From the NCBI RefSeq assembly GCF_037126465.1, contig NC_088210.1:9818011-9882010 (forward strand): a stretch of DNA of 64,000 nucleotides, given 5' to 3'. Under the pieces are notes generated by a model. It was not told the DNA's origin. It ran no database searches and worked only from the letters and a program-made list of their open reading frames with translations. Shown here in pieces: positions 10,059 through 21,024 of this stretch. This DNA comes from Ornithodoros turicata. Lineage: Eukaryota; Arthropoda; Arachnida; Ixodida; Argasidae. Numbering within the stretch: the first letter of the stretch is position 1; the number at the start of each line of letters is the position of its first letter. A program made the translations under genes and the position numbers.

Positions 10059-10143
10059 TGCATGAGGAGGACAAGCAAGAATGACTGAGGAAATTTGCCA
10101 CATCATTTGTGGCTCGCTATACCCCAGACCACACCGGTTAGTA

Positions 10144-10391
10144 CACTCTAAAAACAGAACTTCACCGCATAGCACGCTGTGCCCCAACCACTGCCACGAA
10201 TGATAGGGTTACCGCTTCTGTTTCGAGGAGAGAGGAGGGCGTACGCCTTTTTGTGGCAATTATCATATATCCAAATTGCCACAAAAAGGCGTACGCCCCC
10301 TTCTCTCCTCGAATCCCAAGCGATAACACTATCATTCGTGGCAGTGGTTGGTGCACAGCGTGCTAAGCGGTGAAGTTCTGTTTCTAGAGTG
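10144..10391. mobile_element. Type B foldback MITE, complete, TA/TA
   Basis: This is a near-ideal type B copy of 248 bp. Ends are CACTCTAAAAACAGAAC, arms carry ATGATAGGGTTACCGC, the core is GGCGTACGCC, and the loop is ATTATCATATATCCAAATT. Confidence 0.9.
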
Positions 10392-10546
10392 TATGAGATA
10401 ATACGGTGAGGTATTGGGGTGAATGTCGAATAATATAATACTATACATCAGGGTTGCGGAGTTGCCACCCCGGAGTTGGAATGATTCCGGAATCATTCCA
10501 GATTTATCAGAGCCCGGAATGGAATGGAATGATGGAAACTGTCCTA

Positions 10547-10715
10547 CACTCTTAGAAATGAACTTCAGACCAGCGGAGCCTATTTTGTGGCCATTATGTA
10601 CGGCACAGAATAGGCTCCTCCTCCCGCTTTCAACAAATCAGGGGCGAGAACGTTGCCATTCGGGATGATGGTTGGCTAGGAGCGTGCTATGTGGTGAAGT
10701 TCATTTCTAAGAGTG
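10547..10715. mobile_element. Type D foldback MITE, left arm deleted, TA/TA
   Basis: The left terminus (CACTCTTAGAAATGAACTTC) joins directly to GGAGCCTATTTTG, an internal deletion of about 70 bp. The right arm is complete. A second solo right terminus (TTTCTAAGAGTG) follows at about 10750-10763. Confidence 0.85.
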
Positions 10716-10763
10716 TAGGACAGCTTCCACCACCACACCACCACCACTCATTTCTAAGAGTGT

Positions 10764-11467
10764 AGGAATAGAATGGGAATGGAATTGGAATGGAATGGTT
10801 TGCGTGTCCCGGTCTTAGTTTTAGTTTCGGGTTTCTGCCCGCGCGCCCTTTGCACACACGCACCGCACCTGCAAATGGTCAAGGGCAAAATAACCTTGTC
10901 TGTTTTGTTTTGTTTGTTGTTGGTGGTGGTGGTGTTGGGGTTTTTTGCTTTTTGTTTTTTTGTGCTGGGTAATGTCAATCTCCTCTAGCATTGCTGGGCT
11001 AGTCGGTACGGTTGCCGGTCCCGTTCCTTTTATGATGGAATTAACAGAATGGAATGGTGTTGCCAAGTCTATATATGAGTGGGAATTTAGCAAGGACATT
11101 CATTCCTCAATTCCTCAGAATTGAGCAAGGGCAAACCACGAACCAAGTTGGTAGTACTTGGTTCAAAGTGCGGTGGTTCGTTGTTTGTCGTCATTTGCGT
11201 CCTGGAGTCGTCTGGATTCCTACACTGCGATTGTCCTCTTATGGGATAGTATCACATTCTCCTATGTCGCATTTGCCCGAAATCCCTTAATCGAGGACTT
11301 AATTAATTAATTTTAGATAATCACTCCTGTTTGTAGTTTCATACTTTGTTCGAGACGATGTCTGCCTGACCGTGTAGAACTCAGCTGCAAAAACCACATC
11401 GATGTTGTTCTCGAAGCTTTTTTTTTATAAAAAAATCCGTAAAGGATTTAATATAAAACACACTGTA
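10764..11467. other. No gene recognised; GGAATG-rich and GT-rich DNA
   Basis: Degenerate GGAATGGAAT motifs surround this stretch (10480-10530 and 10765-10800), and GTTTTGTTTTGTTTGTTG-type runs lie near 10900-10960. The small frames here are low-complexity. Confidence 0.4.
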
Positions 11468-11643
11468 CAGTGAACCCTCGTTAATATGACCCCCGATAAT
11501 CTGACATACGCGCTTTACGGCCATACCCCTGGGAAACAACGCAGTGAAACCTCTGCAAATCCCCCACCCCGTTAATATGACAATTCCGCATTATGACCAA
11601 AATTTTCGGGAACGACCATGGTCATAATAACGAGGGTTCACTG
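11468..11643. mobile_element. Tigger/pogo-like MITE, TA/TA
   Basis: The 176-bp element has termini CAGTGAACCCTCGTTAATAT and the inverse (with ATAATAACGAGGGTTCACTG), flanked by TA. CAGT ends with a TA duplication and the CTCGTTA motif are typical of the pogo/Tigger branch of Tc1/mariner. There is no coding content. A (TA)n tract follows immediately. Confidence 0.85.
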
Positions 11644-12656
11644 TATATATATATATATATGTGTGTACGCAGCTGACGTTGGAGCGCACATGTGTATGTT
11701 GCTGCGTCTAATTGTTCTTCTGGCTATTGTGCAAATCTTTGCGAGGTCGCTTCTGGGGAGATGGGGTGGAGATGCGCCGCTTCACTGACACTCCGAATTC
11801 GGCCTCGGAAGCGGCTCTGCCTCAAATGCACTGCAAACATCCAGGCTTATAGTGCAACGTCGAGAAGGCTGCCCCCCTCACCCACGATTGCAGTCCTTGT
11901 CTCAATGACGCTTGCACGCGCACCTTAGAAACGCGTCCTTTTAAAAGAAGACAATCGCAGACTGTTACATCCACTTCCGTATAACTGTCTAAAAATATAT
12001 GTGATTAAGAAGGAAGTGCGAAAATTCCACCCATCACAGTAATTCCATGAAGAAGTGAGGAAATTGCTGCTTATAACCTTGATGCACGATGCTAAAAGGT
12101 TGAGTCATGTGCCGGATGCCGCCGACACTCTTACGTAACGAGACCCAATACTTTGACTGCGGAGGATCGCTGGACGACAAAAGAATACATTGAACGACTT
12201 TTTCGTTTTTGAGAGACTAGCAAGGTTCCCAGATTTTGAAAAACAGAACTGTAACGTTCCTTCTCGAAGGAACCCAATAGTCCAAAAACTGTGTCCTCTG
12301 CTTTCTTCCTCGTGACCCCACCCTCTCGTCCTCCTCGTTGGCACCTTACAAGAACTTCACGACGTAATTTGCTGTAGGCCACACACGGCACAGCCTTTGG
12401 AGATTTCGGGTAAATAAATGAAATTAAACGAAATTTTCTAGAATAGGGGACCTAAAACGCAGCCGCTGTAGTGGCCGCAACGGCCTCTTTCCGCACATAG
12501 GCTCACAGAATAGGGTTCTCATAGCGCAGATCTTGCGTTCATCGCTTGCGGCGACGCTACGCTAAAGACTGAGGCTTACGAAACAAAAAGAAATAAGGGC
12601 ATCTAGAAATCGCCTTTTGTAAAAGTATTGCGCTCCTTTTGCGGTACTTGGTGCCG
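11644..12656. other. No gene recognised
   Basis: Non-repetitive DNA with short frames on both strands (78-86 codons) and no recognisable domain, splice context or RNA structure. Confidence 0.4.
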
Positions 12657-12810
12657 CGAGACAGAAACTTGATCAAAGAAGGAAGTCACTGAAAAGGTTA
12701 GCCAGCTGTAGGACTCGAACCCACCTCTTCTGGATTACCGGTCCAGGGCTCTACCAACTGAGCTAAGCTAACACACCTCGCCAGCGACCTCCACGGGTGC
12801 GTCACAAGAA
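12657..12810 (-). mobile_element. tRNA-Thr-like SINE
   Basis: A tRNA-shaped head (separate entry) is preceded on the minus strand by CGCACCCGTGGAGGTCGCTG and followed by an AT-rich body (CTTTTCAGTGACTTCCTTC). From memory this layout is common in tick genomes, which favours a SINE over a housekeeping tRNA gene. The edges are approximate because no target duplication could be assigned. Confidence 0.6.
12701..12772 (-). tRNA. tRNA-Thr-like sequence (anticodon GGT), SINE head
   Basis: A full cloverleaf can be drawn. The acceptor is GTTAGCT/AGCTGGC (two G-U pairs), the D stem GCTC/GAGC, the anticodon stem CTGGA/TCCAG, and the T arm GTGGG-TTCGAGT-CCTAC. The loop CCGGTAA places GGT at 12737-12739. 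Position 33 is C instead of the invariant U, so decoding function is doubtful. No intron is present. The pol III A and B boxes look intact. Confidence 0.55.
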
Positions 12811-12896
12811 CTTTCTTCTTTCTTTTCTTTTTTTTCTTTCTTTTTCTGTTCTGTTTCATAATAAACGTTGAAAAAAAAGAAAAGAAAAAGAACGGC

Positions 12897-13075
12897 TCCC
12901 GTGGAGTAGTGGTTAGGGTAGTGGTTAGCGAATGTCGGCACATTTCCCCCGGAAGTCGGCCCAGGACGCATACTAACCCCCTCTGTCCCCCACTCCTTCC
13001 TGCTGTCCTCTCTCCATCTGTCCTCGTCTGTTGACCGCTCATAGCCAGAGTTGCTTCGCGGCTCTAACACAAGTT
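12897..13075 (-). mobile_element. Second SINE family copy
   Basis: On the minus strand it reads GTTAGAGCCGCGAAGCAACT, then GACAGATGGAGAGAGGACAG, then CGTCCTGGGCCGACTTCC. This matches the plus-strand copy at 59318-59505 in the same order. Its end merges with a duplicated AGTGGTTAG A-box-like motif. A polypurine/polypyrimidine tract (12810-12895) separates it from the tRNA-like SINE. Confidence 0.7.
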
Positions 13076-13204
13076 AAAAGACGTGACGAAAGCCAGCTTT
13101 TTGGCGTCCTACGTTATTTCCAATAAATACCATGCACACCCATAATCGGCGCTTGTGTTCCCTGTTCTAAAACGTTGTGTGTCATATGGTCACTCCTCCT
13201 CCGA

Positions 13205-13348
13205 GGTGCCTTTTTGTGACGATTCACAAAAAAGAAAAACGTGTCGGAAAACGACCTCCCATTTTCCGCCAACTAAGAGAGGAGAAAAATATAATCCGAA
13301 ATTATGGTTGGCTCCGAACGTGTTCTGCCGTGAACTTCTGTTTCTAGA
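13205..13348. mobile_element. Type A foldback MITE remnant
   Basis: The loop region (CTTTTTGTGACGATTCACAAAAAAG), the right arm (CCCATTTTCCGCC, ATTATGGTTGGCTCCGAACG) and a terminal GTGAACTTCTGTTTCTAGA are recognisable, with heavy decay. Confidence 0.6.
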
Positions 13349-14237
13349 CGAAAGGAGATATCCTGAATTATTACGCATAATTTTTATACAAGAGTTACTG
13401 TCTATTCAAATCGCGCTACGTGAGAAAGTTGCGTGGTAGTATAGAATCATAAAGTTGAGAAGAAGGCACGTAGAGAGAGAGACATCGAATAAATTAATTC
13501 CGAATAACCACAACCCGCCGCAAGAAAATTATCACTTAGGCATCATCCACTGCAGGACTTTATTTCCAAGTGATGTCTCCAGGGGATATCATGAGTGATA
13601 TGCATCAAGCTTTCGGTACCGTGATCGTCGTGTGTTTAAAATGTGTGCGTCTCGCTGCAACATCACCCCTCTATTATAAGACTGGTTGCTTAAAGTGAGA
13701 CTCCGCAGCGAAATCACCACAAAGGTTGTCGTGTATACGTAACCTTTGGGGTGTCCGGAACATGTGTACGAAATATCTCGTTGCAGAACTGCGCAGATTT
13801 TATTCGAACGAATTTATTACGAAGGGAACGCTTCGCCTCTGTGATGAGAGAGGGCACGGAAAGCAACACACTGCTGACATCACCCGCCATCCGGCAAGAG
13901 AGAATGCAGGTTGCGAAGCAGACGACAATGCTGCGTGACGTCACGGTATAGCATGGAGCTCTGTTTTCTGCTTTTCGCATTTCGGTTTCGGTTTGCTTTT
14001 GTCATCATTTCCCAATTAATTACGAGAGCAAAATGAACGCGAACGTTGTATTCGGTATCCAGGGTGTGGTTCGTGTTCGGTATGACGCTCACCAACTTTT
14101 TTTTTTTTTCAATCATTGCAACGTCGCCCTTTAAGCAAGGAATACACCCGTCGAGAACCAGTGCTAAAGCTCAGTGCACTGTTAAAGCATAAAAGCGTCG
14201 CACGACACCGTCAGGAGGGAACCGTAATTCCGAATGA
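13349..14237. other. No gene recognised
   Basis: Short frames on both strands at 13714-13980 and no domain. A CGTGACGTCACG palindrome lies near 13934. No repeat family was identified. Confidence 0.4.
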
Positions 14238-14515
14238 TACTCTCTGAAAACGCAGAACTTTACTACATAGCCATAGCCACTCTTAGCCAACCATCACCTC
14301 GAGTGACTTCGTTCTTTCCCCTGATTTACTTAGAACGGTGAGCGTGCGCCATTCCTGTGGCGTCCGCCCCCCCCCTCCCCCCCCCCCATCGTTTTCATCA
14401 AATCAAGGGAGAGAACGTTGTCAATCGGAATGATGGTTGGCTATGAGCGTGCTATGCAGTGAAGGTGAAGGCGAGCCTATCCTGCCATCACCCCCTCCTC
14501 TGTTTTTAGAGAGTG
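14238..14515. mobile_element. Degenerate type A/B foldback MITE
   Basis: It runs from ACTCTCTGAAAACGCAGAAC to TTTTTAGAGAGTG. The core is replaced by C-rich runs (about 14367-14387). The right arm carries a 40-bp foreign insert (AGGCGAGCCTATCCTGCC) between GAAGG and the terminus. Confidence 0.75.
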
Positions 14516-14632
14516 TAATAGCATTGCACTGCCACTGTTATTTACTGCTTGCACTGTACATATCATCAGGTTAATGTAATAAATTTTCTTTATATAATAG
14601 CATTGCACGCTCTCCGCCAACTTTTCCCACGA

Positions 14633-14872
14633 ACTCTCTTAAAAATGAACTTCTCCCCATAGCACGCTCCTAGCCAACCACCATCTCGGATGATGTCGTT
14701 ATCTCCCATGATTTGTTGAAAATGGCACCCGTACGCCTTTTTGTGGCACTTATGCTCTTCATAAATGTCACAAAAAAGGCGTACGCCTCCCTTTTTCAAC
14801 AAATCAGGGCAGATAATGATATCATCCGAGATGATGGTTGGCTATGGGTTAATAAGTTAATTTTTAAGAGTG
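14633..14872. mobile_element. Type A foldback MITE
   Basis: The left terminus is ACTCTCTTAAAAATGAAC and the right TTTTTAAGAGTG. The right arm has lost GAGCGTGCTATGCGG (GGTTGGCTATGGGTTAATAAG instead). It abuts a type B element whose left end is missing, consistent with insertion into that element. Confidence 0.8.
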
Positions 14873-15066
14873 AATGATAGGGTTATCGCTTCTGATTCGA
14901 AGAGAGAGGGATGTACGCCTTTTTGTGTCAATTATCATATATACAAATTGACGCAAAAAAAGCGTACGCCCCTCTCTCTCTCTTCGAATCAGAAGCGATA
15001 ACCCTATCATGCACGGCAATGGTTGGCGCAAAGCGTGCTTAGCGGTGAAGTTCTGTGTTCAGAGTC
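14873..15066. mobile_element. Type B foldback MITE, left end replaced
   Basis: It starts at AATGATAGGGTTATCGC directly after the type A terminus and completes to GAAGTTCTGTGTTCAGAG. The right core reads AGCGTACGCC. Confidence 0.8.
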
Positions 15067-15181
15067 TGCCACAAAAAGGCGTGCGCCAACTCGTGTTGCA
15101 AAAATCGTGATAAAGAAGGATGTCATTCGGCACGATGGTTGGCTAGGAGTGTGCTGTGCGGCGGAGTTATGCTTTGAGAGT
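15067..15181. mobile_element. Type A foldback MITE, right half only
   Basis: It begins in the core (CTGCCACAAAAAGGCGTGCG) and runs to GGAGTTATGCTTTGAGAGTG. The junction with the type B copy falls at the loop. Confidence 0.75.
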
Positions 15182-16057
15182 GCACGCAACGGGAGCCAGC
15201 GCGGCCGGGTTGATGTGGACAAAATGTGGACCCTTTACTAACGGCCGTATACCGTATTGTCATCGTCATCCTGTGTGGCACCGTGACTGACCCGTAACAT
15301 AATAATGACTTTTTTTGTAAATGGCGCCGTCCTCTGGTATTCAGCTGGGCTGAGTGAAGATGCTGGAGGTCACCGCGAAGGCCGAGCGTGCACTGAGTAA
15401 TGAGATGCCCAGGTGCGTGGCTCTAAGACTGCTCCTTACCCGAAGACATAGCAAGCGATCATACTCCGATCTACCTCTTGCCAAAAGGAGAAGAAAAAAT
15501 AAAATAGAACCTTATCATTCACGACATTAATTTGGGAATTAGGCTGTACGTTCTGAGCATAAAATGTACCTCTTGAGACATCACTTAATCTTCTTAGCCA
15601 TACGTATGAAGTCATGTCTTGCAATTATTTATCGTTTTCATGTTGTTCGTCTGTCACTGCACCCTTTCTTCATGCTTTCTTTTTTCTTTCTTTCTTTTTT
15701 TTTTTGGCGTAGTCGAAAAAGTGAAAGTGAAAGTGTTTGAGAGAGAAAGAGAGCGAGAATTAAGAAACAGCTGGTGTGGTGATAATAATGGTAGTGAATA
15801 GCATGAAAAAGAAGGTAATGGTTAGCACTGATATCTTTGTTGACGGAGTCGGTATTAAAATATGATTTTTAATTGTTGTTGTCAGTTGTTGTTAACCGTT
15901 GACAACATCATGTGCCAACATGAGACACACCTTTCTCATTCCTCCCATACCAGAAAGAGAAGGTCCCAATCTAATACCATTCGGCTGCAGGCACGAATTG
16001 AAACGTGAAACGTCACAACATTATTTCATGCGCGGATGCGATCAACAACACATTCGA
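15182..16057. other. No gene recognised
   Basis: Low-complexity tracts (CTTTCTTTCTTT near 15680, GAAAGTGAAAGTG near 15720) and no supported frame. Confidence 0.4.
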
Positions 16058-16278
16058 TCCTTGAGATAGAACTTCACCGCATAACACGGTCCTAGCCAAC
16101 CATCATCCCGAATGGCACCGCTCGCTTCCCTATAATTTGTTGAAAACGAGAGGCGTACGTTTTCTTGTGACACCTTTATGTACTTATATTAGCCGTCACA
16201 AAAAGGCGAACGCCCCATGCACCAACCATGCGATGGCTGACCTTATGTCATGTGGGGAAGTTCTGTTTCAAGACTGTT
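16058..16278. mobile_element. Type A foldback MITE, right arm rearranged
   Basis: The left arm is good (AGAACTTCACCGCATAACAC to TTTGTTGAAAACGAGAGG). After the core the right arm is only CCAACCATGCGATGGC and GGGGAAGTTCTGTTTCAAGA. The termini are eroded. Confidence 0.7.
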
Positions 16279-17633
16279 CATCTTGCACTATTAAACGGCC
16301 ACTTCAAAAACATCTTGCGGTTACTGTTACCTTGACAGAAACACAAAAGGAACGAGAATTATCCGTAGCGTCGTTTGTGACTTATGATCGATAGAAAAAA
16401 ACACACACACACACACACACAATCTATGTTTGCCCTCTCCCACTCGTTTCCAAGAGGGGCGCGCCAATGCGGAGAGGCCTCGGATTGCATGGTCTCCTCA
16501 AGCGATCTCCATCGATGATTGGACAAATCATTTGATTAGACCAATGGAAGCCCTCACCCAATTCTCGGCCTTCTTGAGGAGGAGAGGAAGGGGAAAGTGT
16601 AGATTGTGGGTATGTGGGTGTGTTTTCTATCGATCATAAATCATCCCGTTCCTTTTGTGCTAGTACCAAGGTAACGGCGTCTTTAGTTCCGCGAAGGGAA
16701 ATGTTCGCATTGTAGTGTTCCTTCAACTCAAACCGTTGCCTTTAGTGAGTGAATTCGTATCTCACCCTATTTATCTCTCGCACATTATACTTGAGGAATG
16801 TCGGCTCACCTGAGAGTAGCGTTGGCAGAAAGTAACAAAGAACGAATAGGGTGACTAGCGCTCCGAACGGGTGGCCGCCACCCATGGCTGCCCAGTAGTT
16901 GCTCCTACTGCCTCACTCGCTGAAAGAAAAAATATGAAACGTCATTTTTTATGAAACGTTTCGATGAAACGCCAAAGAAACCTGTAAAGCGTAAGTGTGA
17001 CGCTATACTTGCGGAAGCGCACCTTTCAACAATGGCACTTCAGCAATGAACAGGTATTGACGGGTGGACCACCGTTCAATAAACTTGGTAAAACTCGTAA
17101 CACGCGAAAGAGAGGCACACCCCAAGAAGAGGTGATGCCCAATATATGTCACGAGGAAAACCATCGCGTAATTTTGTAGAACAATCTAATTTCCGTGCAA
17201 GAAGAAATCGTGTCAAACGTAAGAGTCAGTACGACATCTTTTGAGAAGATATTTGCGAGAACTCGCTTCTATATGGATGTTGAAAACTGTGTGAAACTGT
17301 CTTATAGGAATGGAACAACACACCCTTAAGTACTAGCTAGAAGCCACTGATACTGGGACGTTCGCTTTGTCTAAAGTCAATGGACCTTGCAGTAATCCCG
17401 CGCACCATCGATTCCTTCGGTCAATTATGGGTTTCCTGGCGACAGCACGGCTACAGGATGAACTACAGGTTTCCCCTCTGTAGACACACATACACACACA
17501 CGTCCGCATACACACATTTACCAAGTCACGTGCAATAGGGAGGGGTATGATACAAGCAATAGCAAGTAGCACATGCTTACACGGTGGTACACACCGCGAC
17601 ACTGTCATCACGTATTTGTTGCTGTCTTCCGTA
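16279..17633. other. No gene recognised; (CA)n microsatellite
   Basis: A (CA)n tract lies at about 16400-16420 and a second at about 17490-17515. The remaining frames are short and unassigned. Confidence 0.45.
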
Positions 17634-18117
17634 CACTCTTAAAAATGAACTTCACCGCATACACTCTTAAAAATGAACTTCACCTCATAGCACGCTCCTG
17701 GCCAACCATCATCCCGAATGACAACGTTCTCGCCCCTGATTTGCTGAAAACCGGAGGAGGAGCCTATTTTGTGGCCATTATGCACGGCACAAAATAGGCT
17801 CCTCCTCCCGTTTTCAACAAATCAGGGGCGAGAACGTTGTCATTCGGGATGATGGTTGGCTAGGAGAGTGCTATGTGGTGAAGTTCATTTTTAAGAGTGC
17901 GAAGCTAGGCAACCATAATCTCGAATGATATCGTTATCTGACCTGATTGGTTGAAAACGGGAGGCGTACGCCCTTTTTGTGACAATTATGAACCGCATAA
18001 GTGTCACAAAAAAGGCGTACGCCTCCCGTTTTCAACAAATCAGGGCAGATAACGATATCATTCGAGATTATGGTTGGCTAGGAGCGTGCTATGCGGTGAA
18101 GTTCATTTTTAAGCGTG
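17634..18117. mobile_element. Type A foldback MITE split by a type D copy
   Basis: The first 26 bp (CACTCTTAAAAATGAACTTC plus ACCGCA) are followed by TA and then a complete type D element. After it the type A arm resumes at GCTAGGCAACCAT and runs to TTTTTAAGCGTG, followed by TA. The D element entered the TA of the type A motif GCATAGCACG. Confidence 0.88.
17662..17899. mobile_element. Type D foldback MITE, complete, nested
   Basis: The 238-bp copy is nearly identical to 8155-8392, with core GGAGGAGGAGCC and its exact inverse and loop ATTATGCACGG. Low divergence between D copies suggests recent activity. Confidence 0.9.
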
Positions 18118-19051
18118 TAGAGATACAGGAAAATTAATTTTTATTAATAATTTATTTATTTATGTTGCTATGGATGTAAACACAATGTAAACAGAATTGA
18201 AAGGCGCTGTATAGGGTGTTGACAAGCCGATGAATGACCACAAAAGTACGGTACTCGAGACAAGGAGAGGGACAAAACACAAAAAAAAATGGCTTCTTGT
18301 TGTGTCCATTAAACTTGCGCTATGTAATGAGAACTGTCTGTGTGTTGTCTCCCCACTTGTCTCGTGTATTGTCCTTTCGTAGTAGATCATCATGATCATC
18401 GAAAGGAGCCTTCAAAGACGATTAAACACAGCCCCTATACCACGGAGGAGTAATCAGCGCGTGGATCCGATTTCGCATTGATGGCCGGTCCATTACGGTG
18501 GTGGGATTAGGCCGAGCTGTGCACTCCGCTGACCATGACGCGGCCTTGACTCACTCTCGGCCGCCATGACGTCATAGGGGACGCCTATTGATTGGAATTC
18601 GGTGATGTCATTCTCTCACGGGAGGGGGTCTGCACCGGCCTTATTCCCCAATTGCGAGCTCAACACCGTGACACGCGGAAATCCACGCTCGCATCACATC
18701 CGCGTCATTTGTTGACAAGATGAAATGCGCTGTCACGGGGGATTTCTGCTTGTTTTGACGGCGCGCTTCAGGGGCTGCGAGAGATATGCGAACAGCGTGG
18801 TTTCACCAGCGTCGTTGTATGCGTGCGTCAGGAGAGACGACGTCCTTAACCGGTAGAAAGTGAGATATGGTTGTGACGCCAACAGCAGGTTATGCGCGAC
18901 GAACATGTTGTGAACATGTATTAGAATATCGGATTGGAGTTCGTATAGTCTTTGAGGGGTGTCGTTTCTTCATATTGTTAAAGATGATATGGGCTCTCTT
19001 AGATGCTATGCAGATTTAATGGGCGACTGGAGTTAGGAAGGTCAACTCGAA
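18118..19051. other. No gene recognised; possible old LINE or Penelope-like DNA
   Basis: The (GTCTCGTG)-type stretch at 18350-18400 resembles sequence at 39200-39240. Both remind me of Penelope-like element ends, but this is unproven. Confidence 0.3.
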
Positions 19052-19177
19052 GGTGATTCTCGTCCCGTCTCTCTTTCAGCATTGCTTGGTTCCTTGTCAA
19101 ATCCAGCCCACCAACACTGTGCTCTCAGAGATCTTTTGACATTTTTGGACACCATAGGACTTCGATCTGTATTGTGA
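19052..19177 (+). pseudogene. LINE ORF2 C-terminus fragment
   Basis: The frame ends RPVSLSALLGSL, then ALRDLLTFLDTIGLRSVL and a TGA stop. This matches the usual end of non-LTR ORF2 proteins (RPxSLxxLLG...ALxxLLxFLxxTGL). A stop lies in frame just upstream (TAG near 19034), so the copy is 5'-truncated or decayed. A 3' untranslated tail follows. Confidence 0.7.
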
Positions 19178-19290
19178 AGGGGCTAATTATTTAATTCCCC
19201 ACATCCGCACCAGCAATGGGGTAGCGTATGGCCTCTGGCGCTGAAACTCCATTCGTTGTCTTAAAAATAAAGTTGTTGTTGTTGTTGTTT
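19178..19290 (+). mobile_element. LINE 3' UTR with (GTT)n end
   Basis: It contains ATTCCCCACATCCGCACCAG, TGAAACTCC, AAAATAAAGTTGTTGTTGTT. The same block recurs at 24576-24668 (+) and 57239-57302 (-), so the tail defines a LINE family. Confidence 0.75.
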
Positions 19291-19353
19291 ATCGAGCCTC
19301 ACAACATTTAGTTATATGTACGTTTAGTATTTATATATTTTTGTTTATATCTA

Positions 19354-19445
19354 TGTGCGCCCCATGCTTTCCACAAACCGGATGTGGTGGTAAACGGTAT
19401 TATTCTATGCAATGATTGGCATTCAGCGTGCTATGTGGTGAAGTA
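19354..19445. mobile_element. Foldback MITE right-arm remnant
   Basis: It runs from GTGCGCCCCATGC through TTCCACAAACCGG to GCGTGCTATGTGGTGAAGTAC. The next base joins a SINE. Confidence 0.6.
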
Positions 19446-19560
19446 CAGTTCCCTTAGAAGTCGGCCCAGGACGCACATTCCCCCAGGGCGTCAGTCGTGA
19501 CGTTGCCCACCTCTGTGAGGCCGACGACGGCGAGCCCATTCACCATCCACCACCACCACT
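19446..19560 (+). mobile_element. SINE, 3' part only
   Basis: Plus orientation: CAGTTCCCTTAGAAGTCGG, CCCAGGACGCACATTCCCCC, then CCACCACCACCAC. The tRNA-like head is absent. Same family as 23264-23522. Confidence 0.8.
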
Positions 19561-19774
19561 GTTCTAAGACGGGAGGGGGTCTTAAATTTACTACAGCGTT
19601 CCATGCGCCTCGAATTTTGCGAAACACACTCAAGTCATATCCTCGCAAAAGGCAACACGTGATCAAAAACGACGTTCCACTTCAGTAGAAAGTTACTCCG
19701 TGGCTGGTATAAGCTGGAACCACATACGTAAACGACCACGTTTTTCTTTTTTTTTTCTTTTTTTTGTTATCTTT

Positions 19775-20043
19775 CCGGCGATCATTCCTCCGCTACTGAC
19801 CTTCTTCTTTTGACCACCCAACCGTGGCGACGCGACATCCCAACCCAGTGCCTCCAGCATTGATGGACCGACGCTATCGTGTCGTCTGCCCACAAATCTT
19901 CCTCGCCCTGTGAAGTCCCTGATACACAGGCTGCGGTTTAATGCTTCAACGAGTGCGGTGTGCCGCCGGACATAGATAATATCAGCGTTGTCTTTGGTCA
20001 CGCAGTTCACTCTCCGGTACAGCGGTACGGTAGTGAGCGACAC
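19775..20043 (-). pseudogene. Possible CR1/L2-type LINE C-terminal fragment
   Basis: The frame contains GRFVGRRHDSVGPSMLEALG followed by WDVASPRLGGQ. This resembles the late ORF2 motif (RFV...SVTxMLxxLGWxxLxxRR) of CR1-like LINEs. The match is by eye only and a frame break near the left edge is likely. Confidence 0.35.
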
Positions 20044-20227
20044 CTACTGCAGTCTCAAACTGCGAAACCTGACATCCGATCCCTCGGCCGTCTCGGTCTT
20101 TGGTCTTTTTTGAAACAACAACGCCGAGCTTCGAACGACCCTGCGCGGCGTTTTCAATTTTTAGCAATCGAATGGCCTGTTCGATATCTCTCAGCCAGGG
20201 TTCCGGGATTTCGGATGTTTATTATTA

Positions 20228-20391
20228 TAATTTTTTTTCGTATACCTCTTTATGTCGATTTGGACGTCTGATAACTGACACGAAAATGGCGTACACCCCC
20301 CTCTCACTCGGAATCGGAAGCGATAACCCTATCGATCGTGGCACTGGTTGAAGCACGGCGTGCTCTGCGGTGGAGTTCTGTTTGTAGAGTG
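20228..20391. mobile_element. Type B foldback MITE, left arm missing
   Basis: It starts in the loop after a poly(T) run and passes GGCGTACACCCCCC and GGAATCGGAAGCGATAACC to GTTTGTAGAGTG, followed by TA. Confidence 0.75.
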
Positions 20392-20662
20392 TATAGGGTT
20401 GTATCTGGAATGTGGAATCGCATTGAGAGATATAAAGACGCAAGACTTACAGGGAGACTCCGCACCAAAAACGTGTTCAAGTAACAGTGTGACATCAATC
20501 CATACCGTGTGATGTTTCAGTGGAGACAATGTGTCATCCCCGGATTGCACACAGATAATTAGAAAACTAATATGTTTCTTTGAGTGATTCGGCGCTCCTG
20601 CACGGAAGATCGGTCCAGCAACACTGCGCTTCACCGCGCCGGTATTCTTCGCGTGCGCCTTT

Positions 20663-21021
20663 CCGTGTATTCACACGAGCGACATCCTCACGGAATATTC
20701 TAGTGGAAGAAAAAGCGAAAACACTGCTCACAGAGCCCAAGTTCCGTCCCGTGCTATGTTGAGCATTCACACGGTGCGGGATATGGGGAGTGGTGTCCTA
20801 CGCATTTAGCAGACGACACTTAGCAGACGCGCGACACCGTCAGCGTGTTTTCCTGTCGTCTGCTACGGAATATCTTGTGGCTGTGTAGCAGGATCTTCCC
20901 CACGGTTAGCAGTGTACGTGAAGACACAGCATTGAGCGCTCGCGCTCACGTGACAGCAGAAAGCTATGACGCTTTTCGCATCTTCCGCTTCTGTGGGAAT
21001 GTCGCTCGTGTGAATACACAG
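20663..21021. mobile_element. Harbinger-like MITE, copy 2
   Basis: The 359-bp element has the same termini as copy 1 (CCGTGTATTCACACGAGCGA and inverse ending ACACAG). It is flanked by TTT on both sides. It carries an extra TTAGCAGACG repeat near 20816 compared with copy 1. Confidence 0.85.
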
Positions 21022-21024
21022 TTT

